Source: Hyphochytrium catenoides (Eukaryota > Sar > Hyphochytriomycetes > Hyphochytriales > Hyphochytriaceae). From it: 64,000 bases of DNA. Of the stretch, positions 13,036 to 22,753 are shown one piece after another. The notes beneath the pieces are model-generated. The model saw only the letters and a list, made by a program, of their open reading frames with translations. It made no database searches and was not told where the DNA came from. The DNA lies in the NCBI GenBank assembly GCA_900088475.1, contig FLMG01000516.1:57257-121256 (forward strand), in the 5' to 3' direction. Position 1 is the stretch's first letter. Each line of letters starts with the position of its first letter. The translations under genes were made by a program, and so were the position numbers.

Positions 13036-13560
13036 GTTGGTGGAGTGGCAACATGCACTATCCTTATAGCACGGAGGAGCTGGAAACAGCGCCGAACTGG
13101 CTGGATATGAAGAGCAGAGTAGGTGATGAGGGCGCAATGGCCAAAATAACAAGCAGGAGTAGCGATTGACAGCGTCACCACTTGCCTCTTCTCGTTTAGC
13201 TGTGGACAAGGCAGAGTCGACAGCACTGAGAACATCAAGCCTTAAGAGACCTCCAGAGCGCTTCTGGGAAGTGGACCTCATCATCATTGACGGGTACCCA
13301 TGGTGAGTCTGGATCTATTGCATCAATCGATCACGGCTCTCACGTTCCAAGGCCAAGCCAGAGAAGCTGTTTGAGGACATCTTCATGCTTATTGTTGGCG
13401 ACCATGTACAGCTTCTACCTGTCAGAGGTATTCATCTCTATGCTACCTCTTGCAAACCAATGGGTAGGCAAAGTAAAATGGCTTGCGGTGCTTTGAACAA
13501 GGCTGTAGAGCTGGAAAGCGTGGAGCAACGTCCGACAGAGGACGTGGGGAAGAGGAGAGC
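13036..13560 (+). pseudogene. PIF1-like DNA helicase relic with frameshifts
   Basis: Helicase motifs appear in order on the plus strand but in different frames. There is a Walker A-like VGGVATCTILI at about 13036, which lacks the GKS/GKT lysine. A motif Ia-like GVAIDSVTTCLFSF follows at about 13156. A motif II region at about 13274 reads DLIIIDG and, after a frame change, continues PMVSLDLLHQ at about 13297, the usual Pif1 context after the DE box. Motif III, GDHVQLLPVRG, lies at about 13398 and is followed by a Leu-Tyr and a distal V-E-L-E-S-V-E-Q-R stretch. Order and spacing match PIF1 superfamily 1B helicases. Frameshifts and stops mean it is not functional as read, unless introns or assembly errors explain them. 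PIF1 genes of this kind are common in mobile elements (Helitrons) as well as hosts; the origin is not shown here. Confidence 0.65.
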
Positions 13561-16134
13561 CTGATGAGTGAAGAAGATCAACAGGAGTGTGACTTCTTTC
13601 GACTCTTCTTTCTCTTGAATTCTAGAGAGGGTGGATGCTCTTCAAAAGCGGAATGATGGCAGCTTTTGATGCTGAACACACCGGGACCTCGGACCTCGAC
13701 TTACGGGCAATGGTGATGGCCAAGGATATAGTCAATTAGACCAGCAAAAGTGGGCATCAAAGATGAAAGCTTGTAGGTGATGACCATTATTAGGTCAGTC
13801 TTCTTCAGCTGGCATCAGGCTAACTTCCTGAGCCCCTAAATGACCATTTCAATCCATGATAATAGGAGGTGAAGGATGCCTCCGCCTTACTACTTAAGGA
13901 GGCGACTTAGGGATCCTCCGTGCTTCATTTTCATGCTTCCTTTGCTTTCGATCAAACAGCACACGGCTGCTTCTCCTCCAGAAGGTGAAGGTTTTCTGAG
14001 GCTGGCGGACAAGAGGGAAGGGAAGTACACACCTGAAGAAAGAGCAATGCTGGGACGATGGCGACGGCATCGTGAAGAAGAACCCAGTGCGTCCTAGAGA
14101 TGCAGGACGGATGGTCGTGGGGAACCGTTCTTCAGGGTCATCGCGGCTATGATCTCGTCTTACTTTTGAGCTACTTAAGAGCTCTCTGTGATGGAGGTCG
14201 TGAAGAAGGAGAAAATTATGGGCAGAAGAAGAGGAGAAACATTAGAAGGCTAGGGTTGGCACTATCGTCGGTCCTGGCTGGAGCTCTTCTGAGACAGTCC
14301 TCCCCTTCTTACTATTTACACAGGAGGCTGTTGTCAAGACGGTGCGGTCCTCAGTACCGCGCGCCGCTTATCACCGTGTCACTAAATTGAAGCCATTTAA
14401 GAGAGCGGGCTGTGCACGATCTCAGGCAGATCCTGGCAGTGTGCTTTGATCATCTAGAAGCGGTCGTCTGTCCTCCAGTTCATCGACAATGGATAACGCT
14501 GAATGATTGAGCTGGACCATCACTCTTGCATAAACCGGAAGCCTTCCTCTTTCTTGAGAGAGACTAACTTGCTCGTGGGATCATGACTGGCAGGTTCTAG
14601 ATCTTGTTTTGGCCTCCTGAGGGCTGTGCCCTTCTTCCCTCTTCTTCCCTCGACAGGGATGCGAGATGATGTTTCTTCTTCTCTTCAGAACAATAGCGAT
14701 CCAAAGATAAACAAGGGATGACTACTTAGCTATGACTGCTGGCACGGTGCCTTCAATTGCTGCCCTTGTCACAAACATGCATGCACAAAGGAGCATGATG
14801 GAGGTGGTGCTGGTGTGTGCTCTTCCTATGATCGTCTATGATGAGGATGAGATGATGTTGCTCGGCGGGAGGAGTTATTCTCTCCTTGATCCCGTGCTCG
14901 AGGAGTTATTCTTCTCTCCTTCACCCAGTTCCCTGGTCTGCGCGGCCTGCTGCCACTTCTATAGAGACAAAGACAGAGAGAGAAAAGCGAAGATAAAGGG
15001 AAACGGGGGGAGGAGGAGAGAGACAGCCAGGGACAACAGCAAAGTGAGAGAGAGAGGAGGCGAGAGAAGAGACACAAAGGAAGACTGGAGTCGTCAAGAA
15101 GCAAGGAGATTGAACTCTTCTTTCTATATAAAGATGTGTATCCAAGAACGCCGCCCGCCTGGGGTTGATGATGGACTTCTTCTGGATCTTGTCGCAGGAT
15201 GCTTGGATCGACCGAGAGGAGGAGGCAAGGAGCAGGACCTGCTGTCGTCTCACTGCCATACTGCCATCACCTCCACCGGCTGATGGACTCCTCCAGACAA
15301 CAGCAGGCGGATTGCCACTGCTGATTGAGATGATACTAAGAGCTTCCACAGCATGGTTACTATGATGACCAACGCTGATTGGTGGCCACAAGTCCAAAAC
15401 TGAATTCTCCATCATCCAGGTTGGAGCTCTCACTGCGGGCTCTCCAAAGTCAGGCTGCAGCTCTCGAGCTTGTTAACAGCAGGCGGTGCCTCGAGGAAGG
15501 AGATCTTATAGCAGAATAATTGTGGACGTTGGACATCATGGAAGAAGTTATTCACAGTTCTGTCTCCTTCCTTCTGCTGTCTCTCCATCTCTCTTCCTTT
15601 CGTCTCCTGATGATGATGTTGGATCTTCTTTCATCTGATCTCCTAAGATCGAGAAGGAGCGAGCAGCAGGGCAGCGGACGCCTCCTTTCTTAGGTAACAC
15701 GAAGAAGAAAGAAGAAGGAAAAGGATAACAATGTGGCGGCAAGAAGATTTGTGGCGTGGAGAAGAAGAAGTGCTCTGGCTAACCATTGCCGTCAACAAGA
15801 GGCTATTGTTTATGGTGCTGCATGCATCTTCTTTCTAGGAACCACGGGCTCTTGCTGCTGTCCGAAGTGCAGATGTCTAACAAAGAAGAGCCAGCCACGC
15901 TGCAGTATTGCGGTACCTGGGCCATGAGGAGAGAGACCGCAGTCCTTGGAGGACGAAGTAGCCCACTTCTTTCAGTCCCATTCTCCAACTTCCATCGCCG
16001 TGAGCACTCCTCCTCACCCAGAAGCAGCACCAAGAGCCACCACCCCTCCTCCCTCCTCAGCCCTCAGCAGCAGCCGCACGTAGAAGCAGCACACAGTACG
16101 GCTCACACACACAGGCATCAACCGAACCATCATC
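13561..16134. other. Unassigned stretch before the subtilisin gene
   Basis: ORFs at 13876-14097, 14100-14390 and 14732-15283 (+) and 14921-15433 (-) overlap or have skewed composition, with a GA-rich tract at about 14960-15080. No domain is recognised. Bases right before 16135 presumably contain the subtilisin promoter and 5' UTR, but no defined element stands out. Confidence 0.4.
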
Positions 16135-17523
16135 ATGAAGCTTCAAATACTCTTCGCTTCCACCATCCTCGCAGCTGCTGCCTCGACTGCGGTGCGCGCG
16201 GCAAAGCCTGACATCCAAGGTGCCCCCAACCGGTACATCGTGTATCCGAAGAAGGGCTTCTTTGACTCGGAAGATATTGCCAAGTTCTTCGAGCAGGATG
16301 ATGACATCACGCCTGTCGTATCCCTGCGTTCCATCGGTGGCAAGGCTGTCAACGTCAAAGGAAGTTCTGTCCTGGACAGACTTGCAGGCAATCCTTTCAT
16401 CTCTCACATCGAAAAGGATGTCATCAGAACCCCTGTCAGTGTCTCTTCTGAGGAACGTAGCGCTTCTCTGCGTGGGCTCATCAACCGCGCTCTAGCAGGC
16501 TACACTTACGGTGTGAAGATGGTTGGCGCCGATGTCACGCCATTGAACGCAGGAACCACTAAGCAGGATCTCATGGTCTGCATCATTGACTCCGGCGCCA
16601 ACAAGGATCATCCTGGTCTGGCCGGAGTCTCCATTAGCGGCGAGCCAGGCTTTAGCACTGACGAATGTGGCCATGGTACTCACGTCACGGGCACTGTGGC
16701 TGGCAAAGGAGGCTTTGGTGTTGCTCCGGGCATATCTGTGTATGAGGTACAGGTCTTCAAGGGTCGAAGCTGCGGGTGGTCTTTCTCCTCTGACCTCATT
16801 GCGGCGACAGAGCTGTGCACGAAAGCTGCTGGTGGCGCTAAGTTGATCATCAGTATGAGCCTCGGTGGGTCTGAATCTTCTGCTGCCGAAGAGAGTGGAT
16901 TCAAGAGCTTGTGGGACTCTGGCAACGTCATCAGTGTCGCTGCCGCCGGTAACGGAGGAAGCAGCGCCTTCTCCTATCCTGCATCGTACCCGACGGTGAT
17001 GTCTGTCGCCTCAATCGATGAGAAGAAGGTGAGGGCCAGAAGTTCTCAGACCAACGCTGAAGTTGACGTCGCCGCTCCTGGTGTAGCCGTAGAGAGCACT
17101 TACCTTGACAATAAGATGGCTAAGCTCTCTGGCACTTCTATGGCGACCCCACACGTGAGTGGCTCAGCCGCTGTGGTATGGAGTTACGGCTTGAAGCAGG
17201 GATGGACCAACAAGCAGGTGCGAGAAGCTTTGGAGAGCACGACGGAAGACTTGGGCGCTCCTGGTCGTGACAACGAGTATGGTCATGGGCTGATTAACGT
17301 CTGTGCTGCTGCCAAGAAGGCAGGCTTTGACCCTTCCAATGCTGTACGCTGCCCTGGTGAGACAGGTACTCCTCCGCAGCCCACATCAACTCCAACCAAC
17401 GAACCTACTCCAGCTCCCACGCCAGCCCCTACGACCGCCCTCCCGACCACCTCGGCCCCTACCCCTCCTACCTGCCGCTACCCGGCCTGGATCTGCTGCA
17501 CATTCTTTGACATTTGCGATTAG
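16135..17523 (+). CDS. Secreted subtilisin-like serine protease (S8) with I9 propeptide
   Basis: Single-exon gene of 462 residues. Residues 1-22 form a signal peptide (KLQILFASTILAAAA core). Residues about 30-97 resemble an inhibitor I9 propeptide, starting NRYIVYPKKGF. The S8 catalytic domain spans about 120-395 with Asp152 in CIIDSGANKDHPG, His180 in ECGHGTHVTG, oxyanion Asn273 in AAAGNGG and nucleophile Ser335 in SGTSMATPHVSG; all four are intact. A Pro/Thr-rich linker (about 410-445) leads to a short Cys-rich end (CRYPAWICCTFFDICD), which may form a small disulfide knot or attach to a surface. The ATG at 16135 is chosen because it gives the signal peptide directly. Proteinase K/cerevisin-type extracellular proteases are the closest overall type. 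The predicted protein is exported, self-processed and degradative. Confidence 0.95.
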   Translation: MKLQILFASTILAAAASTAVRAAKPDIQGAPNRYIVYPKKGFFDSEDIAKFFEQDDDITPVVSLRSIGGKAVNVKGSSVLDRLAGNPFISHIEKDVIRTPVSVSSEERSASLRGLINRALAGYTYGVKMVGADVTPLNAGTTKQDLMVCIIDSGANKDHPGLAGVSISGEPGFSTDECGHGTHVTGTVAGKGGFGVAPGISVYEVQVFKGRSCGWSFSSDLIAATELCTKAAGGAKLIISMSLGGSESSAAEESGFKSLWDSGNVISVAAAGNGGSSAFSYPASYPTVMSVASIDEKKVRARSSQTNAEVDVAAPGVAVESTYLDNKMAKLSGTSMATPHVSGSAAVVWSYGLKQGWTNKQVREALESTTEDLGAPGRDNEYGHGLINVCAAAKKAGFDPSNAVRCPGETGTPPQPTSTPTNEPTPAPTPAPTTALPTTSAPTPPTCRYPAWICCTFFDICD

Positions 17524-19324
17524 ACCTTTACAGATCGTCAACCTTTCCCTGTATCACTTGGACATCGGACAAGATAGTCTTAAGTCAGTCGTTTGTGTGT
17601 GGTTCTTGCTCTAGCCAGAGCTTCCCGTTGAATAACCTTTCTACATAAGGACATTTTCTCCCATTGAGGTCTTATAAATCTAGCTAAAGCGAGCTATGTC
17701 AATGGTTAAATATTATAACCCTAAGCCTATATGCTACTCAGTTCGAGGAGGTGGGAAGCGATCGCCACACAGGCCAAGCAATGACTCTCAACAGATTGGT
17801 GCGCTTGTTACTCTTGATGCTGATAGGAAGGCAGTATCGACGGGTCAGAATGCATCTCTTGCGGAGAAACAGGTCTTGTGGGTGGAACTTCGTTCTCCGA
17901 TCAATATAGATAGCGCCCAACGAGCTCCCTCATGCCTTTGCTCCTCAAGGCAAACAGCTCCCTCCAGGACTCATCTCTCCGCCGATAGCGGCCATCTTTC
18001 ATCTCAAGCAAGCTAAGCTGCTCTTCATTATGATGATATCACCTGCCTCCAACAGCTGTAACAGCCCTCTGACCTCCGACCCCAATATTGCAAGCTCTCA
18101 CACCGCACTTGCTTCATTCTTTACTTAAGGGGCCTGGTGGGATGTTCTTGTCGGCTTTGGCATCTCACATTGCTGCTTTACTTCCCGCAGCCGCAGCCAT
18201 CAGTAGCCGTACAAGATACGCAGTCCAGACTTTATATCAGCAGACACTTTAGACTCCAGCCCGACTTTATTGCAGCCGTAGCAGCAGGAGCCCTTCTGGA
18301 CCCCATCAATACTATCGTCAATCCAAACCCTACTGCTTGCTCTCACACCGTACGGCTCGTTGTTGAGTACTGACCACTACTCACTCTTCACTTGAACAGT
18401 GATGTGCTGCTGCTCTGCTGCTAGAGCAATGCTAGAGCAGCAGCAGCTGATCAAACTCTGGCGGCATGCTCGCTGGGAAATTTGAGACTAACGCTGTGGC
18501 TGCTGCCGCTGCTGCTGCTGCTAGTAGCTGGCTCTACTCCTGGTGCCTGCTGCTGCTGCCGCCGCTGCTGCCGCTTCGGCCCCTCCCTCCTGGTGCTTTC
18601 TGCTGGTGCTGCTAGTTCTAACTGCGGCTGCTACTGCTGCTGCTGCTGCTGCCGCCGCTGCTACCGCCGCTGCTGCCGCTTCGGGCCCTCCCTCCTGCTG
18701 CTTCTGCTGGTCCTGCTAGCTGCGGCTGCTACTGCTGAGGAGGAGGAGAAAAATGATGAAGATGAAGTAACAAGAGGAGCATCTGTAACCCCTTTCCCAG
18801 TAACCAGATCAGATTGGCTGATTCAGGCCTCGATAACTGAATCTTGCCGTGGATGTGATATGTCTCCCTCTGTATCTTATCTCTTCGCACTCCAGCAGGG
18901 GCTTCACCCTTCGACCTGCCGCTGCCCAGCAGCCAGATCAGAGAAGAACGGAGAACTATGACGAGGAGCGAACATCGAGGAGCTTCGCCAGAGTCTACTG
19001 CGCCCTTCTCACGCTTACGTACGGAAGTTCTCCAGCACTAGGACCTAGCGGCTTCCATCCTCCGTCCTCCCCTCCTTCCATCCGGGCTATAGAGTTCTCT
19101 ACAACTCTGTGCAAGCCTGTGAGTGGCTCCTCCTAGTGGTCCAAATTCTCTTGGCGAATCTCCCGATCTTCCGACTAGATACTACCGCCAGCCTGTCCTT
19201 AGCCTCTAGGTCTCGGGCCGCGGAGATCGAACCCTCAGAATAGAGCTTTCTAGTTGTGGAGAAGAAGTAAACAGACTGCAAGTAAGCGTAAGGTAGTCCC
19301 CAGTCCTCGGGCTCGGTGGCCTGT
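17524..19324. other. Intergenic, with low-complexity GC-rich triplet repeats
   Basis: Short ORFs only (for example 17696-18016). The long open frame at 18482-18961 comes from CTG/CCG triplets and is probably not a gene. A minus-strand frame at 19099-19404 is open but overlaps the first exon of the hydrolase gene and has no domain. Confidence 0.45.
18530..18735 (+). repeat. Degenerate CTG/CCG repeat with an imperfect ~120 bp tandem duplication
   Basis: GCTGCTGCCGCC-type triplets dominate. Two copies of a longer unit, each containing GCCGCTTCGG then CCCTCCCTCCTG, occur about 115-120 bp apart (near 18570 and 18676), which indicates tandem duplication of a triplet-rich block. Confidence 0.7.
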
Positions 19325-21774
19325 ATGTCGTACAAATTCCTCTCTAGCTTCTTTCCACGGTTCCAGCAGGGGGTCCAGAACATTCTGGACAATGACCTTG
19401 TCAAGCCATTTCTAACGCCTCTCTCTTCAGAAGGTCAGCGTCGCCACAAGGCCGGACAAGCTGACTCTATTCTTCAATCTCCATTCATCTCTTCTCCATT
19501 CCGTGTCATCTGCCATGCTCCAGCCCGGTCACGCGACTGCATTGGCCTTCGGAAATCTGATCTGATGTCCTATGATGACTTTCCTCTTTGTCACTCTCTC
19601 TTCTTACTCTCCCCTTCTCTGTCAGTCTCTCTCTCTCTCTCTTCTATTCTCTCTTCATTCCGGTCCTCTTTCCCCAGTTCTCTTTCTACAACGTTTGACC
19701 GACTCAGAACATCCACCGTCATGCTCATATCTCTGTAGACGTGTATGTGTGGAAGGACATCCCCTACAAGGAGCACAGCGACCATGACAAGCACAAACTG
19801 GTACGGAATATATTGTCAAGAATTACTGCCTTTGGGCTGGGTGGCCGGTACATCGGGGGCGAGAGAGGAAGAGATATTGGGAGATATAGAAGAAAGGAGG
19901 AAGAAGTGACGACAATCGAAGGTAACAAGCAAACGAAAGAGGGAGACGGAGGAGGGAAACGGATAGAGAAGTGCAGAGTGTAAACAATATTTCCCTGTCT
20001 TCCTCTTCGCCAGGATGTCTACGTCCCGTCCAAGCCGTTCCCCCGCAAGCCCTCGCCCGTTTGTGTCTTCGTTCACGGCGGATCCTGGATGCGCGGAGAC
20101 AGGAACTATAACTCGGTGCTCTATAAGAATGTTGGATTAGCCTGTGCCCGCGCAGGGATCGTAGGAGTGGTCATCAGCTATAGGTTATCCCCTGAGGTAT
20201 GGTCGAGGGTACAGCTTTAGCAGAAAGAGCTATTGCTTCTCTGTAGGTTTTCTCTGTGCCTTACTCCCTTGGCGGTTCTAAGTACTCTTCATATCTCTCG
20301 ACCGCTCCGTCGCCCCATGCTCTACGCACTTGCACCCGCTCTAACTTGTTGATCCGATGTCACCTTAGGTCCAGCATCCTGGGCACGTGAATGACGTGAG
20401 GTCAGCAACAGAATGGGTAGCGAAGAATGTCTCCAAGGTGCAAGAACCGGCCCGCCTCCCTCACACACCTTCCTCTCCTGAGCCTTGATCTCTTTATCCC
20501 AAGTCTTTTTCAAGCGCTAGCTCTTGCTTGTCAAAATCTCTGGAAGTCTATAAACAGCTCTGTTTTTCTTCCTGCGTCCCAATCCTGAGAGTCATTGCTC
20601 TCCTCTCATACCATTTGACAATTGACCTTTGCCTTTTGGTGTTGGTACCCCATACTCTAGTGACTGACGGCTGGTTGATTTGGTTGCACGTTTTCTCTCC
20701 CTCTCTCGCTCACGCACTCTGTTGCTCTCTCTACCATCCATCTGTCTCCTTCTCTCTTTCTTCCTCTCTCTCTAATACTAGTACGGTGGAGATGACAAGC
20801 GGGTGGTGTTGGCGGGCCATAGTGCGGGCGCCCACCTTGTCTCTCTTATGCTTTGCGAGGAGCAACTGCCGGACTCTATTCAGCGCTCAGTAAAGGGCTT
20901 TGTGGGCATCAGCGGCGTGTATGACCTAATCAGTCTGCAGGACCGGCTGTCACTAGCCCCGTACATGGTAAGGGATTAACTTACGGCGCCAGGAGGAGGG
21001 AGATTGTTACAACGAGAGACAAAAGACCGAGACGAAAAAGGAAAAGGACTTTAGTCGGGAAGATGACGAAGAGATTGGCGGAACGCCAGCCTGACTAAGT
21101 AAAGGTTACCAAGCAACCAAGGAACAGAGAAAGAGGAAGGAGAGAGATGGTCTGACGGGTTCAGAGAGTATAACAAGATCGCATGTTTGATGTCAAGTCT
21201 AGCGACTGTTATAACAGAGAGTCTTGTTCCTCTCTCTCTCTCTAGATTGGGCCAGTCTTTGGAGAGGAGGTCAAGACTTGGGAAGAGGTGCGTGTGACTG
21301 CTGTGGCCTCAGTGCTTCACTGCTTGCCTCGTTCGCCCTATGCCTCGCCCCTTGCCTCTACTTTTCCACTCATTCTGTCTCTATTCTCTCCAAAGGCTTC
21401 ACCACTCCACCGGCTGAGGGAGACAGAGCCGCAGAGGAAGATGCTAATAGATAGGATTCCTGTGCTTCTCTTAACTGGCGAAGAGGAATGGGGTCTTGAA
21501 GAGCATTCTGTGGCGATGGATCGCGTGCTGAGGGAAAGAAGGAAAGGCGAAGAGTCAAGGGTGGGTGGATTCGAAAACTGTGTTACCCGGTTAAGCTGGG
21601 CCATCCTAGCTCTCCTTTAACTTACTGGCGGTCTTTCTTCTCTGTCAGGCGCCCGTGATGAAGGAGATTATCCGCCGCCGCAATCATATCTCTGTGATCA
21701 CCTCCGTCGGACAGGAGCAAGATGACGCCACACGGTTCCTGACAGAGTTCTGTCACTCCATAGCCGAGGACTGA
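19325..21774 (+). CDS. Alpha/beta hydrolase of the ICME / arylformamidase type, 8 exons
   Basis: Exons: 19325-19433, 19739-19800, 20014-20196, 20369-20437, 20782-20967, 21246-21287, 21396-21560 and 21649-21774. All phases agree, giving 313 residues. The oxyanion motif HGGSW is at 78-82. The nucleophile is Ser155 in AGHSAGAH. His285 (RRNHIS) fits the catalytic histidine. Overall order matches the family that includes isoprenylcysteine methylesterases (ICME) and kynurenine formamidases, whose members act on prenylcysteine methyl esters or N-formylkynurenine. The strand that normally carries the acid reads LLLTGEEEWG, so Glu may replace the usual Asp. An N-terminal stretch of about 37 residues is amphipathic rather than clearly membrane spanning, unlike plant ICMEs. 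The first exon and start are the least certain parts; its donor is the weaker GTCAGC. Substrate cannot be decided. Confidence 0.9.
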
Positions 21775-22753
21775 GACCTGTTGATCCTTGATTCTCTCTA
21801 GTCCCTTTCCCTCCGTATTCTGGCTAGTGTCCCATCAGCTAGTTCTCGACCATGGGATGCTGGGCTTAGGAAGGAGAAAAGAGCGGAATGGCTGCGCGAC
21901 CATAGATAGAGAATCTTTCCGTCAATTCTGACAGACTCGACTTCTCCTTCAGTGAGACCAAGTATAGATCTTTCTTCTGTCTGTCTCTCTACTTTCTTTT
22001 TGAAACCACCAATTTTGCGGACGAACTGTACCACTTTTCCTTGGCCAGCCTGAGAGGTGGAGACGGTAAGCGACGGCCGGAGCGGATATGGCGATGCCGG
22101 CAAGCAAGCTAAGCTGCGGAATAATAAACTTCCTGTGCGCGGCATCGCTCTGCGTTTCCTGTTTGTTTCTAAAGTTCTGCATGGTTCCCACACCGATGAA
22201 GAGAGGCAAGTAGATCAGTTGAGAAGGCAGAGGGACACTATGGTCATCATGACTAACCAGAGTGAAGGCTGAGAGATAATGAAGATGCCCTAGTAATCAG
22301 TGAGTTGTGAGCTTGTTTCCAACTCACTCCGCAGCCAGCGTAGAACAAAGGATAAGAGGACCTGCACAAGGGCATCCCTCTGCAATTCTCTTCCTTCCTT
22401 GTACGCTTGGTCTTCCGATCTTAGCTCGAAACAATCGCTATAATACTCAGCTTTCCTGTCGTCTCTACCCTCTACTCCTCTCATCACTATCTTCGTCTAG
22501 GATCCGCGTCTCTAGGATATCTAATAGTAGGAAACAAATGCTCTGCTAGTTGGGATCTGACTCTTACGCGACATGTTCAGCTTCTCTGAACTATATTTGT
22601 ACTGGGAGGACGGCGAAGTGGTCCTTTCACTCTTTTTGGCCAGAGCAGCCTCTTTCTTCCTTACTCACACTCTCTATTCATGCCCCTGGTCTCTCTTTAA
22701 CGCGTCAACTAGGCATCTTTTTGAAGATATAGAGGTGCAGAACGATAGCCTCT
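21775..22753. other. Convergent intergenic region
   Basis: Lies between the stop codons of two convergent genes (hydrolase on plus, DUF900 protein on minus). No gene, strong repeat or RNA is visible. It should hold both 3' UTRs. Confidence 0.6.

Noticed and set aside
18482..18961. 159-codon Leu/Cys/Ala-rich ORF
   Set aside because: Its amino acids come directly from CTG/CCG triplet repeats, it lacks an ATG at its start, and it contains an imperfect tandem duplication; treated as repeat DNA.
19200..19250. Possible tRNA T-loop (GGTTCGATC on the minus strand)
   Set aside because: Flanking bases do not form the T-stem and no acceptor, D or anticodon arms could be drawn.
19099..19404. Minus-strand 101-codon ORF
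   Set aside because: Reasonable composition but overlaps the phase-consistent first exon of the plus-strand hydrolase and has no recognisable domain.
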